Of a stretch of DNA of 64,000 bases, positions 1 to 9,235 are shown in pieces (within the stretch, counting starts at the first letter, position 1; each line of letters begins with the position of its first letter). The position numbers were made by a program, and so were the translations under genes. The notes beneath the pieces are model-generated. The model ran no database searches. It was not told where the DNA came from and worked only from the letters and a program-made list of their open reading frames with translations. Origin of the DNA: Bacillus sp. EB600 (GTDB lineage: Bacteria; Bacillota; Bacilli; Bacillales; Cytobacillaceae); assembly GCF_024494385.1 (NCBI RefSeq), contig NZ_JAEVLT010000004.1, positions 124,001 to 188,000 on the forward strand, read 5' to 3'.

Positions 1-45
1 ACCTACATTCATATTTATAATCATAAAAATAATTTTTTTCTTCAT
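1..45 (-). CDS. glycosyltransferase, N-terminal 15 residues only (runs off the window)
   Basis: An ATG at 45 with an AGGAGGAA ribosome binding site overlaps the TGA stop of the next gene upstream (ATGA overlap). The readable start MKKKIIFMIINMNVG resembles the beginning of GT4 glycosyltransferases such as those at 1190 and 10343, where a Gly-Gly loop follows this position. Only 15 residues are visible, so the family is an inference. The tight overlap indicates that the exopolysaccharide operon continues beyond the left edge. Confidence 0.55.
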   Translation of the reverse strand, partial: MKKKIIFMIINMNVG

Positions 46-1163
46 ACTTCCTCCTGCACTATTAAGTTAACTCCCAAGAATTCGCTTAATTTCACAAATT
101 GATTATTTGCTCCAGATATTACCGACTTCAAATTATTTTTATTATTAAACGATTTGTCTATAGTAGTATCATCATATTGTAAATAAAGTTTATCCATGGT
201 AATTAGAATTTCATTAAGGTTAATGTCTATTAACATATTAGATGTTTTTTTGCTATAGATAACAGGCATGACACCTATACCCAGTATTAATGCTAATATA
301 TTGGCATGAAATCTAGCAGCCACAAACAATTTAAAAGAAGCTATTAAATTAATAGCTTCTTCTAATTTCCCTTGATATTCGTACGTTGCCACTTTTTGAA
401 GAGCCTGTTTTGATAACTGTGATTGGATTATATTTATGATCTCAAGGTCTCCCTCATTCTTACAAAAAGACATTAAATAACATTCATAACCTCTGTTTAC
501 TAGTAATTCTATTGTTTTAATCGTACTACTAATATATTCATTAAAATAACTTGATAATCCATGTTTATGCCGGACATCTATAATCGAAAAACCAACTCTA
601 TTGTTAATGGTTAATCCTTTATACTTTTCTACATTTTTTTGGAAAATAATATCAGGTGCATACCTAACTTGAGGTAGGTTTTTAAATAATTCATAAGAAT
701 ATAGATCTCGAAAACAAACGTCATTGCATAATTTAAAAAATTGATAATAATCGTTTAAGAATTTCTCTGTCTTATATGGACCAAAATTTGCACCAAGAAT
801 AAATATAGGCTTTTGCCTTTTTTTAAATTCTTTGGCTATTTCCATCCTTTCTTTATATAAGGAATGATGATAATCTTCTTCCCTAAAAATGGAACCTCCC
901 AAAAATAATAGAGCATCATGTTCCTCTGCTACTTTATGAAAATTGGTTATTGAATCAGTAATTTTAAGTCGTTGCCCTATTTTATTTAGCAATGAATATT
1001 TTCTTTTTTTTACATTAGGATAGGCAGAAAGAAACCGATCATAATTTTCTCCCAGGTAGTTAACAGTAAATTCACAATTAGGAAATTTCTTTACTAGAAC
1101 ATCTAAAAAAAGATCATCCCCTAAGTTAAACATTAAATAAATATCAACAAAAATTTTCTTCAT
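42..1163 (-). CDS. polysaccharide pyruvyl transferase family protein
   Basis: A 373-residue soluble protein with the layout of the polysaccharide pyruvyl transferase family (EpsI/EpsO/CsaB-like). It has an N-terminal segment with LGDD near residue 14, a GGSIF motif near 90, an FILGANFGPY motif near 120, and a C-terminal VAARFHANILALILGI segment near 281 that matches the conserved R-x-H-x-x-I region of the family. These enzymes add ketal-linked pyruvate from PEP to sugars of exopolysaccharides or cell-wall polymers. It lies in the minus-strand glycosyltransferase block, 26 nt downstream of the GT4 gene at 1190. EpsI and EpsO are the B. subtilis eps members of this family; I cannot tell which it corresponds to. 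Confidence 0.8.
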   Translation of the reverse strand: MKKIFVDIYLMFNLGDDLFLDVLVKKFPNCEFTVNYLGENYDRFLSAYPNVKKRKYSLLNKIGQRLKITDSITNFHKVAEEHDALLFLGGSIFREEDYHHSLYKERMEIAKEFKKRQKPIFILGANFGPYKTEKFLNDYYQFFKLCNDVCFRDLYSYELFKNLPQVRYAPDIIFQKNVEKYKGLTINNRVGFSIIDVRHKHGLSSYFNEYISSTIKTIELLVNRGYECYLMSFCKNEGDLEIINIIQSQLSKQALQKVATYEYQGKLEEAINLIASFKLFVAARFHANILALILGIGVMPVIYSKKTSNMLIDINLNEILITMDKLYLQYDDTTIDKSFNNKNNLKSVISGANNQFVKLSEFLGVNLIVQEEV

Positions 1164-1189
1164 AAAATCATCACCATCATCACCATTTA

Positions 1190-2374
1190 TTAATTTTGCA
1201 CCAATTGATAAAACTTATTTAATTGATTTACAGAATTATATGCTTCAATAGTATTCAATTCCTGAATTATTTTGATTTTAAAACTCTGATCATCGAGATA
1301 TTTTTTTATTCCTTTATAAATATTGTGAATATCACACTCGACTATTAATCCATCAACATTATTATTAATTATTTCTTTTGCAGTAGGAAAGTTAGTACAT
1401 ACAATTGGCCTTTTTAAAATTTTAGCTTCACTTACTGTAAGACCAAACCCTTCCTTAATTGAAGTTTGTACATATAAATCACAATTTTTCATATATGGAT
1501 AAGGATTTATTTTTTTACCAAGAAGAGTAAAATGGGAATTTAATTCAAATTTATCTATTATATTTTGGAGTTTGTTTCTTTCTGGACCTTCTCCAATAAC
1601 GAACCATTTAAACTTATATCCTGAACTCTTAAGCAGTTTTGCTACTTCAATTGCCATATCATATCCTTTAGCCGTTACAAGTCTTCCAACTGTTAATATA
1701 TTTATTACTGACTTATCAAATTCATGAACTACATGTTCATTAGACATTTTATAAATTAATGAGGGGTTTATTATATCTAAAATTAGTTCAACCTTTTTAT
1801 TGTATTCTTCTCTTATTTGGGACACAGATTTATTGATGTGCTTAGAAACAGTAATGATTTTTTGTATTTCCTTATATGATTCAAAATCAATCTCTTTATT
1901 ATATAGTGAGTTAGTATAATCTGTATTAATCCAGGCAAGTTTTTTTGACGCGGTAACTTTATTAGCTACAAAGTATGTGGGCATTCCTTGACTATATGCA
2001 ATTGCAACATCATACTTTTTTTGTATAGGTACCAAGATTTTTTTTATATTTTTAAATACTATTTGTTCAGTATGTAATGATTGCATTCGATAGTTATTTA
2101 ATCTTAAATTTAACAATGTTTTAAGTCTGTAATAATAAAATTTCAACTTTTCATGAAATAAGAATCTTTCTTTGTTATTAAATCGATAATATTCCGGAAC
2201 TGGAAGGATATTAACAGATTGTGGAAGGTATTTCTCTAATTCACCTCCCTTTCTAAATAATAATAGGTCCACATCATATTTTGTGTAATCAATTAAATTC
2301 AATAAAGACACTAAACTTTTTTCTGCTCCCCCAATGGTTAGTGAATCAATAACAAATAATAAAATTTTTTTCAT
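1190..2374 (-). CDS. GT4 family glycosyltransferase
   Basis: A 394-residue GT-B fold glycosyltransferase. The N-terminal SLTIGGAEKSLVSLL (about residues 11-25) is the acceptor-side glycine loop. The C-terminal half carries ILTVGRLVTAKGYD (about 226) and the retaining GT4 signature KEGFGLTVSEAKILKRPIV (about 308-326), with the E-x7-E pair. It probably transfers a sugar from a nucleotide donor to the lipid-linked exopolysaccharide repeat unit on the cytoplasmic face. Its start overlaps the stop of the GT2 gene upstream (4 nt), so the two are co-translated. It resembles the protein at 10343-11539 along its length (both begin with a GG-x-E-(K/R)-SL loop followed by a DLLLF strand), suggesting an old duplication. 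Confidence 0.85.
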   Translation of the reverse strand: MKKILLFVIDSLTIGGAEKSLVSLLNLIDYTKYDVDLLLFRKGGELEKYLPQSVNILPVPEYYRFNNKERFLFHEKLKFYYYRLKTLLNLRLNNYRMQSLHTEQIVFKNIKKILVPIQKKYDVAIAYSQGMPTYFVANKVTASKKLAWINTDYTNSLYNKEIDFESYKEIQKIITVSKHINKSVSQIREEYNKKVELILDIINPSLIYKMSNEHVVHEFDKSVINILTVGRLVTAKGYDMAIEVAKLLKSSGYKFKWFVIGEGPERNKLQNIIDKFELNSHFTLLGKKINPYPYMKNCDLYVQTSIKEGFGLTVSEAKILKRPIVCTNFPTAKEIINNNVDGLIVECDIHNIYKGIKKYLDDQSFKIKIIQELNTIEAYNSVNQLNKFYQLVQN

Positions 2375-3408
2375 AGACCCACTTTCTTTCTTCTCGTTAA
2401 TTTATTTTTAAAAGATTTTAAAGTGTTAATAAAAGCTGCATAAAAAATGCATATCTTAACAAAGTTGCCTTTTATTAAAAACAAATAAGGAATAGAGTAT
2501 AAATCATTTGAGGTAAAATCCTCTTTGTACTTCTGTATATATGAAATAGATAAGATTATCTTTACATTTTCAATTGCTGCCTCTAGTCCGATTACTTTTA
2601 GATTTTTACCTTGTTGATCAACTAAAGTAAAAACTACATCTTGAATTTTCTTAGTCATTAATTTTTTTATTCTATTTTTATTTAATCCCGTAGAGTTTAA
2701 TATTTTCTCTATAAATCTGCACACTGAAATATAGTTTTCTAAATAATCAATTGAGATATTAGAACTTATACTAGTCTGATTCAATCTATTGTAAATATAT
2801 AAATACTCTTGGACTGTAGAAAAGGATTTACTGTGAATTGCATATTTTAGTACAAATATCAAATCCTCTGACATAAATATATTTTTATCCAATCTTATAT
2901 TATTATTCTGAATAATTTCTCTTTTATAAATTTTACCCCATAAAACTCCCCCAGTACCTTCACAAACCATTTCTAAAAAATAGTGTAATGAAATTTTTCT
3001 TTTAAAATTAAAATCTGTATGATAATGTACCCCATAAATTGAAATATCTTTATAGCCACAGCAAACCAAATCCGAATTCGTACTTACCATTTCTTTTAAT
3101 AATTTTTCTATATAATATTCATTAACTGTATCATCTGCATCAACAAACACTATATATTCACCATTTGCATTGGCAATTGCTTTATTACGAGCTTCGGATG
3201 GTCCTTTATTCTCTTGGTAAAAATATATTATTTCTTTATGCTTTTTTTTGTATTCAATAATTATACTTTCACTTTCATCTGTGGAGCCGTCATTCACAAT
3301 TATTATTTCAAGATTTGGATGCGTTTGTTCTAGTACACTATCTAAACATTTTGAAAGGTACTTTTCACAATTATATACAGGTATAATTACACTTACTTTC
3401 GGAACCAT
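2371..3408 (-). CDS. GT2 family glycosyltransferase
   Basis: A GT-A fold family 2 glycosyltransferase of 345 residues from the ATG at 3408, which has a GGAGG site five bases upstream; the reading frame stays open to 3429 but without a comparable site. It has the typical start KVSVIIPVYNCEKYLSKCLD, then IIIVNDGSTD, a SEARNKAI motif and the metal-binding VFVDADDT (DxD). The C-terminus is basic. It would add a sugar to the growing exopolysaccharide unit. It is the first gene after the insertion sequence on this strand, so its expression may depend on read-through of the IS or on a promoter in the AT-rich 3430-3540 stretch. Confidence 0.87.
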   Translation of the reverse strand: MVPKVSVIIPVYNCEKYLSKCLDSVLEQTHPNLEIIIVNDGSTDESESIIIEYKKKHKEIIYFYQENKGPSEARNKAIANANGEYIVFVDADDTVNEYYIEKLLKEMVSTNSDLVCCGYKDISIYGVHYHTDFNFKRKISLHYFLEMVCEGTGGVLWGKIYKREIIQNNNIRLDKNIFMSEDLIFVLKYAIHSKSFSTVQEYLYIYNRLNQTSISSNISIDYLENYISVCRFIEKILNSTGLNKNRIKKLMTKKIQDVVFTLVDQQGKNLKVIGLEAAIENVKIILSISYIQKYKEDFTSNDLYSIPYLFLIKGNFVKICIFYAAFINTLKSFKNKLTRRKKVGL

Positions 3409-3540
3409 CCTTACCTCCAAATTAATCAATTAGGCTGTCCAGCAAAATGTATAAAAGATAAAACTCTAATGAATCTTTTAAAAAGGTTAATTTCTTGAAA
3501 TGATCAGTTTCAATAACATATAGAAATTATAATTTTAATT

Positions 3541-5077
3541 ACTCAACTTTCGCAGACTGAAATAGGCAGGTATGCCTTGATATAGTTGGGTAAGTCAGCG
3601 ATCCATTGTTGTAGTTGACTTTTGATTAACTTTTGAATTTTTTTGTTACTCTTTTTAAGGGTATCTTCAAGAAGCTCGATTAATTGCTGAAGTGCAATTG
3701 CCCAATCGAGGTCACTGATTTCATCACAGAGTTCATAAAACATACCGCCTAGTGTTCTTTCGTCCGTGCTACATCGGTTTTGCCATGACAGTACAATATA
3801 TCGCGTAAAAACAATCGTTGTACGACTAATTAAGGAATCATAGGAACGACCTTGAAACTCCTTTTGGAGTTTTAATAAGGAATCCGTTGTCTTGAAAAAG
3901 ACTTCAATGTCCCATCTCATGCCGTATATTTTGATGATTTCTTGGTCATTTAACGTACAATCTGTACTCAAAATAGCTAGCCACTCGCTCTTTTTATTAC
4001 GGTTACGAACGAAGACAATTTTGACTGTTACTTCGTTGGCTTGGGTAGTTTGAATGGAGCGAAGAAGCCAGCCCTTTTTTTCCTTGAATAGGTGCTGCTA
4101 AACGATAAAGATCATTCAAGCTCACCCGCTTACCATCTACAAAATAACATTGCTTTAAATTCTTAACCATGCCAATTACATCTAGCCCTTGTTCTTTGAT
4201 GTTCTTAATAAGTGGTTGATGGGTAAACCAAGTATCCATTAACACATAAGAGGCATCTATTCCAGCATTTAGAGCCATTGAATCATGTCTGGAATTTGTT
4301 CTGGCGCAGATTGTAATACTTCAAGGCGTCGTTTGTAACCTGAACTGCGCTTATCGATTTTACTTGTTATTCCGTTAATTTGGCCTGTTTTTGAGCTTAA
4401 TAAAGAAAAGTCCACAGGAATGAAGGTGGCACCATCTGACCAGCCAAGGGTCAGCATGCGAAAGCCTTTATAAAATCGCATTTTTTGAGAAGCATGATCA
4501 AAACACCGAGCTAGCAACTCCACTGATTTGCTACGATTTCGATCATACGAAGAATCATCTAACACCAAGACCTTCGGTCTGTCATGATTCGAAAGTCTGG
4601 TAACTTTGCCAATCGTGTGAGCACTAAGAAAAAGTAAAAATCTACGCCATGCAAAGGTGGACTTATTTAAATAACGATACACTGCATCTTTAGCAGGAAA
4701 ATCGGAAGATTTTTTACTTTCAAGTGTCCGAAACCAGTTCTTATTTTCAAAGATCAAACAAAAAATCAGTTGAAAAAGAAAACCACAAGAAAAGCCAAAA
4801 GACTTTGTAATACCAGCTTTTCTTAGATGTTTTAGCACCTGTAATTCTTTAAATGTTGATGTTAGTTCATTGGAAGTTGCTTATTTTGACCATTATTCGA
4901 TATCATATAGGAGGCACCTCTTTTGTATGGTTATTGTGATTCTCGACAAATCAACTATAACAAACGATGAGGTGTTTTTTCATGCCTATTTTTAAGGTCA
5001 AGCACTATATTTCAACGACTCTGAACTTTACTGCCATTTAAACTCATCATATTTTTTTTTAGGTGCGAAAGTTGAGT
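3541..5077 (-). mobile_element. IS4-family-like insertion sequence, decayed
   Basis: A 1537-bp element bounded by a perfect 14-bp inverted repeat: ACTCAACTTTCGCA at 3541-3554 and TGCGAAAGTTGAGT at 5064-5077. Both outer ends are flanked by TAATT (3536-3540 and 5078-5082), a possible 5-bp target duplication, although the region is AT-rich and a chance match is possible. The internal transposase is broken into three frames (see next entry). The element sits between the SinR-like gene and the outer glycosyltransferases of the eps block, so it may interrupt a once continuous operon. The exact IS group was not determined. Confidence 0.85.
3543..4838 (-). pseudogene. IS4-type DDE transposase, two frameshifts
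   Basis: Three consecutive reading frames together read as one transposase of about 430 residues. Segment 1 (4838-4269) carries the first acidic motif PKVLVLDDSSYDR. Segment 2 (about 4278-4085) carries the second, YVLMDTWFTHQPL. Segment 3 (about 4085-3543) carries IYGMRWDIEVFFK, the Y-x2-R-x3-E motif with the third acidic residue. Segments 1 and 3 share a frame and segment 2 is out of phase, so two compensating indels are needed. One lies near the CAATGGCTCTAAATG junction (about 4275) and the other at an A7-G3 run (about 4085). The Lys expected seven residues after the catalytic Glu in IS4 proteins appears to be Asp. The protein is most likely inactive. Confidence 0.8.
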
Positions 5078-5228
5078 TAATTAAATAGTTTCCTACTATT
5101 GATTGTTAGTATTTACATAAACATTTGTACCTTATATATACCTTTTTAAGATTTTAAGCTTTAGTCCCTTTCCATCAGTTAAACTATTTCTTAGACATTG
5201 TATATTTTTTATTACTCTATCAATTTTT

Positions 5229-5567
5229 TTATTCTGACTGGTTCTTCCATTTAATAAATTCAAGCAGCATTTTATAATCTGAAATTTCTTCTTTTTCAAT
5301 TCCTGAATTTTTTAATTCCCTAGCCAAGTCTATCCACTCTTTATCAGGTATTTTCTGAGTTTCTTCTATTAGTTCTGTTGTTAACAAGGCTTTTAAATCT
5401 ATCCTTAAAACCATGGCAATTTTATTGATGACTTGAATAGAGGGATTCTTATTTATATTCCGTTCAATATTACTTAAATAAGATTTCGAAATTTTCGCTC
5501 GTTCAGCAAGCTCTGATAATGTTAAACCCCTTTGTTTTCGTATTTCATATATATTATTACCAATCAT
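5229..5567 (-). CDS. sinR: SinR-like biofilm repressor (XRE family)
   Basis: A 112-residue protein with the length and arrangement of SinR. An N-terminal XRE helix-turn-helix (IRKQRGLTLSELAERAKISK, about residues 9-28) is followed by SYLSNIERNINKNPSIQ, very close to the B. subtilis SinR recognition-helix region. The C-terminal oligomerisation segment (about 74-108) contains DKEWIDLARELKNSGI and ends in FIKWKNQ, matching the SinI/SinR interaction domain. SinR represses matrix operons by binding GTTCTYT half-sites, and such sites lie in this window upstream of epsA and the lasso operon. In B. subtilis sinR is elsewhere (sinIR) and the paralogue slrR lies next to eps. This gene follows epsN on the same strand and would be repressed by its own product. 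It could instead be a SlrR-type paralogue, although SlrR is longer. Confidence 0.85.
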   Translation of the reverse strand: MIGNNIYEIRKQRGLTLSELAERAKISKSYLSNIERNINKNPSIQVINKIAMVLRIDLKALLTTELIEETQKIPDKEWIDLARELKNSGIEKEEISDYKMLLEFIKWKNQSE

Positions 5568-5602
5568 TACTAAATACCCCGTTTGCCCTTTTTTGTATAA
5601 CT

Positions 5603-6781
5603 TTAGTTTATTTCCTTTATCATCTTTCGTTGGAACATTTCACTTATGCAACGAATCACTCTCATTTGATCCTCCTCTGTCATATTGGACCCGGATGGCA
5701 AACAAACACCGTTTGTAAAAAGCTGATCAGATACACTTTGCTTATAACTATGTGAATAATATCTACCACCTTTAAATAGCGGCTGTAGATGAAGCGGCTT
5801 CCACACAGGCCTGGCTTCAATATTATCTGCATTCAACGCACCCAATAGCTCTTTGACCGAAACTCCTGCTTCTTTCTCATTAATCGTAAGAGCGGTTAAC
5901 CAGCGGTTGGAACGAGTATCTACTAATTCAGGCATGAAATGTATTCCAGATAAATGGGTCAACTCATCGTAATACCGATCAAATATCGTTCTTCTTGTTT
6001 CCACCCGATCTTCTAATATTTCTAACTGGGCCCTGCCAACGCCAGCCAAAATATTGCTTAATCTGTAATTAAAACCAATTTGGCTATGCTGGTAATGTGG
6101 TGCTGGGTCACGTGCCTGCGTAGCTAAAAAACGTGCTTTCTGCAATGCTTCCCTGTCATCTGATATCAGCATGCCACCGCCGGAAGTAGTAATGATCTTA
6201 TTTCCATTAAAAGAATAAATACCAAACTTTCCAAAAGTGCCGCTTGCTTTTCCTTTATAAGTAGATCCTAGCGATTCAGCTGCATCTTCAATAATTGGAA
6301 CATCATAATGTTTGCAAATGGCAAGGATCTCATCCATTTTGGCACTCTGGCCATACAGGTTGACCACAATCACTGCCTTTGGCAGCTTCCCTTCTTTTAT
6401 TGCATCTTGAAATGCCCTTTCCAAGGCATCTGGTGACATATTCCATGTTTCCGGTTCCGAATCAATAAATACCGGTTCAGCTCCTTGATAGATGATGGGG
6501 TTAGCACTTGCGATAAACGTTAAGGTCGAACAAAATACCTTATCCCCTTTTTTTACGTCTAATAAAGAAAGAGCCAAATGAATCGCTGCTGTTCCCGAAC
6601 TAACAGCTACAGCTTCATTGGCTCCTACATATTGGGCTAATTCTCTTTCAAACTGATCCACATTTGGACCAAGCGGGGCAATCCAATTAGATTCAAAAGC
6701 TTCATTAATATATTTCTTTTCATTCCCACTCATATGTGGTGAGGAGAGAAAAATTCTCTTTTTAGTTTCAATTATGGTCAT
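5603..6781 (-). CDS. epsN: PLP-dependent sugar aminotransferase (EpsN-like)
   Basis: A 392-residue DegT/DnrJ/EryC1 aminotransferase. The start MTIIETKKRIFLSSPHMSGNEK leads into AVSSGTAAIHLAL (residues 59-71, PLP phosphate site). EDAAESLGS (165-173) gives the Asp that contacts the pyridine nitrogen, and SFNGNKIITTSGGG contains the Schiff-base Lys195. EpsN-type enzymes convert the 4-keto-6-deoxy sugar made by EpsC into UDP-4-amino-4,6-dideoxy-GlcNAc, the bacillosamine precursor. Its start overlaps the end of the HAD gene by 14 nt. In B. subtilis the partner acetyltransferase EpsM lies directly upstream; here an ATP-grasp/HAD pair occupies that position. Confidence 0.88.
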   Translation of the reverse strand: MTIIETKKRIFLSSPHMSGNEKKYINEAFESNWIAPLGPNVDQFERELAQYVGANEAVAVSSGTAAIHLALSLLDVKKGDKVFCSTLTFIASANPIIYQGAEPVFIDSEPETWNMSPDALERAFQDAIKEGKLPKAVIVVNLYGQSAKMDEILAICKHYDVPIIEDAAESLGSTYKGKASGTFGKFGIYSFNGNKIITTSGGGMLISDDREALQKARFLATQARDPAPHYQHSQIGFNYRLSNILAGVGRAQLEILEDRVETRRTIFDRYYDELTHLSGIHFMPELVDTRSNRWLTALTINEKEAGVSVKELLGALNADNIEARPVWKPLHLQPLFKGGRYYSHSYKQSVSDQLFTNGVCLPSGSNMTEEDQMRVIRCISEMFQRKMIKEIN

Positions 6782-7499
6782 AAATTACCACATCCTTGTT
6801 ATCTATAGGATAAACAAACACATGCTCTAATTCTTGAATATTATAAAGTTCTCGTAAATCTCGAATTTGATAATGAGCACTGTACTCATTAATATTATTT
6901 ACCGCTGAATATATTCCATTTTCCCTACAAATATGAACTGTTTTCCACCCTAAGCGTTTAGCAGTAATAAAATCTTTAGACACATTATCACCAATGTATA
7001 TACATTCATGGTGTTGGCAATTTAATTCCTTACTTGCTTGAATATACGGAATAGGACTTGGCTTCCAGTTTTTTCTACCTAATTTATCGGTTAGAATAAT
7101 TGAATGAAACTGCTCCTCTATCTTTAAAGCATTTACTTTTTTTTCTTGTGATATCAGATAACCATCGGATATCAGGCCTAACTTTGTTGATCCTAGCAAA
7201 TGTTGTAATACCCATCTTGCATCTTCTAGTAATTGAATAGTTGGTTCATGTCCTCGATATACATTAACCATGTCAATAATCATGCCCTCATTAAAATTCA
7301 TTTTTAATAATTCTAGTGATTTATTAAAAATATTTTTTCTAATACCATTATTAAATAAAAAAGTGGCTATATTATAGAACCCAACAATTTCAAAGTTCTC
7401 TCTAAGCCACTTATCTACAGCCTTATATCCACTAAAAATATAATCAATTTCATTAAATAGAGTATCGTCCATGTCAAATATTAACGCTTTTATCTTCAT
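6768..7499 (-). CDS. HAD-superfamily hydrolase
   Basis: A 243-residue haloacid-dehalogenase-type phosphatase. Motif I is [13 protein letters not shown] (nucleophile Asp9, acid Asp11). The cap domain is helical (about residues 20-95). Motif II is in KLGLISDGY (about 131-138), a Lys lies in RKNWKPSPIPY (about 162), and motif IV is ECIYIGDNVSKDF (about 186). The substrate is not readable from sequence. It overlaps the ATP-grasp gene upstream (26 nt) and epsN downstream (14 nt), so the three are translated together. Such phosphatases recur beside ATP-grasp ligases in capsule loci, so a role in making an unusual sugar substituent is plausible but inferred. Confidence 0.8.
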   Translation of the reverse strand: MKIKALIFDMDDTLFNEIDYIFSGYKAVDKWLRENFEIVGFYNIATFLFNNGIRKNIFNKSLELLKMNFNEGMIIDMVNVYRGHEPTIQLLEDARWVLQHLLGSTKLGLISDGYLISQEKKVNALKIEEQFHSIILTDKLGRKNWKPSPIPYIQASKELNCQHHECIYIGDNVSKDFITAKRLGWKTVHICRENGIYSAVNNINEYSAHYQIRDLRELYNIQELEHVFVYPIDNKDVVIYDHN

Positions 7500-8478
7500 A
7501 ACCTATACTCTCCGAAAAAACTGCATCATCAAAACGAAGCATTATTAAATTTTCTTTCCAATCAAGTTCATATTTATTAAATGTAGCTCCCAGACATAAC
7601 TCTATTGTCCATAATGGAAAATTTGCACCGGCCTCAATTGAGAGTGGTATTCCACCTCCAAAACGTGGATTTATTTCAATAAATGTAATCGTCCCATCTT
7701 CCTTTTTAAAACACTGTAAGGTAATGCATCCCGCTGCACCTGGTAATTTTGTAACAACACTTTCTACAGCATTAATAATTTCAATATCCTTTTTTGTTAT
7801 ACCCTTACTTACCTCACCAGCTCTAGTTTCGATTCTTTGCCGTGGCACAATTGTTTTTATATTCCCATTAAAATCTGTCATTACATCAACTGTATACTCT
7901 ATTCCCATAATAAATTCTTGTATTATAGGATTAGGAATATAGTCTTTAAAAAAGTCTAATTCCCTTTTATTATTAATTTTTATTACACCCTTACTTGAAC
8001 TGCCATGCCGAGGCTTTATTAACAATGGAAATTTAAAATTCTCAATTGTTAGATCTTCTTCACTAAATACTTTTGGAGTTGCTATTCCATTCTTGGAAAA
8101 GAACTTATAAGTCTCTAACTTATCATTTGCTATTTCATTTAATTTTTTACTAGAAATCAACAATTTTACACCAATTTGTTCAAATAGATCTTTATTGTTT
8201 GCCAAAAGCACCAATTCTGTATCTATTAAAGGAATGACTAAATCAATTTCCTCTATTTCACATATATTTAGTAGTTCCGCTAAATAATTATCGTCAGTAA
8301 CTCTTGGTACTAAATAATGTTTGTTACTATAAAATGCTGACGGAGCATTATGTTTAAGATCAGCAGTTATAATCCTACCTTTTAGGTTTTTCTCAAGATA
8401 AGTTTCCCTAAATTTTTTTATCAAAGAAACCCTTCTGCCTGAACTTGTAAATAAAATATTAATATCATATTCTTTCAT
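7474..8478 (-). CDS. ATP-grasp ligase (CarB-like) of the eps locus
   Basis: A 334-residue ATP-grasp enzyme. The N-terminal pre-ATP-grasp Rossmann part starts with [18 protein letters not shown]. The ATP-grasp domain contains [16 protein letters not shown] (about residues 150-165), the acidic metal-binding [16 protein letters not shown] (about 271-286) and IIQEFI (about 185). The family ligates a carboxylate to an amine using ATP. It lies between epsL and epsN, exactly where B. subtilis has the acetyltransferase gene epsM. An attractive inference is that it amidates the 4-amino sugar produced by EpsN with an amino acid or other acid instead of acetylating it. The substrate cannot be read from the sequence. 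Confidence 0.82.
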   Translation of the reverse strand: MKEYDINILFTSSGRRVSLIKKFRETYLEKNLKGRIITADLKHNAPSAFYSNKHYLVPRVTDDNYLAELLNICEIEEIDLVIPLIDTELVLLANNKDLFEQIGVKLLISSKKLNEIANDKLETYKFFSKNGIATPKVFSEEDLTIENFKFPLLIKPRHGSSSKGVIKINNKRELDFFKDYIPNPIIQEFIMGIEYTVDVMTDFNGNIKTIVPRQRIETRAGEVSKGITKKDIEIINAVESVVTKLPGAAGCITLQCFKKEDGTITFIEINPRFGGGIPLSIEAGANFPLWTIELCLGATFNKYELDWKENLIMLRFDDAVFSESIGYEDKSVNI

Positions 8479-9073
8479 GTCTATCTAAGCTCCCTTTAAA
8501 TTCCGGCATAGTAGCATGGTTTTCATGCCTGATTCCTTCCGTTTTAATTACTTTTAGCACTGTCAAAAATAATATCTTTAAATCTAAATAGAAATTATGA
8601 TTTTCTACATACCATATATCATGTTCAAATTTTTCTTCCCAAGAGATTGCATTCCGCCCATTTATCTGGGCCCAGCCGGTTATACCTGGCCTGACTTGAT
8701 GGCGTCTATATTGTTCTACTGAATAAAGTGGCAGGTATTCCATTAACAATGGTCTTGGTCCAACCAAACTGATATCCCCTTTTAACACATTGAAAAGCTG
8801 CGGTAATTCATCTAAACTAAATTTCCTTAAAAATTTTCCAAAAGAAGTCAACCTGATATGATCTGGCAAAAGCACTCCATTTTGATCTTTTTCATTTGTC
8901 ATCGTCCTAAACTTATAGAGGTAAAATGGCTTGCCGTATAATCCAGGACGTTGTTGTTTAAACAGAAACGGAGTTCCTAATTTGATTCTTACTGCCAGTG
9001 CCACCAGCAAAATAACCGGAGAAAGACAGATTAATAAAATCATGGAAACGAATAAATCAAACAAACGTTTCAT
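8465..9073 (-). CDS. epsL: initiating sugar-phosphate transferase EpsL
   Basis: A 202-residue polyisoprenyl-phosphate hexose-1-phosphate transferase, the same size as B. subtilis EpsL. One N-terminal membrane anchor (about residues 8-30) is followed by the family signature [20 protein letters not shown], then [21 protein letters not shown] and a [20 protein letters not shown] motif. It transfers a (di-N-acetyl-bacillosamine-like) sugar phosphate from UDP to undecaprenyl phosphate and so starts repeat-unit synthesis. The ATG at 9073 directly abuts the TAA of the small upstream ORF (TAAATG), and its 3' end overlaps the ATP-grasp gene. Confidence 0.92.
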   Translation of the reverse strand: MKRLFDLFVSMILLICLSPVILLVALAVRIKLGTPFLFKQQRPGLYGKPFYLYKFRTMTNEKDQNGVLLPDHIRLTSFGKFLRKFSLDELPQLFNVLKGDISLVGPRPLLMEYLPLYSVEQYRRHQVRPGITGWAQINGRNAISWEEKFEHDIWYVENHNFYLDLKILFLTVLKVIKTEGIRHENHATMPEFKGSLDRHERI

Positions 9074-9213
9074 TTATTCGTCACCAAAACTTCTTGGATA
9101 ATTTCCTGGATTAATTCCGCCACTTTTATGTCTTCTGATTTTTCACCCTTTAAATAAGCATGAAAAAGAATCTCTTGAAATCTTTTCTGAGTGAGTTTTT
9201 CAGAAATACTCAT
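9074..9213 (-). CDS. small protein of unknown function before epsL
   Basis: A 46-residue ORF (starts MSISEKLTQKRFQEILFHAY) with a GCGGGG site eight bases upstream of its ATG. It ends TAA immediately followed by the epsL ATG, so translational coupling is likely. The composition is helical and charged, without a membrane segment or a recognised motif. It was compared by eye with SinI and does not carry the SinI/SinR-type motif. It is the first ORF after the intrinsic terminator in the end of galE. Confidence 0.55.
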
Positions 9214-9235
9214 TTATCAAACCCCGCTAAACAAA

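Noticed and set aside
9074..9213. SinI anti-repressor candidate
   Set aside because: The short protein lacks the EW-x-x-L-type helix motif shared by SinI and the SinR C-terminus, so no SinI is claimed.
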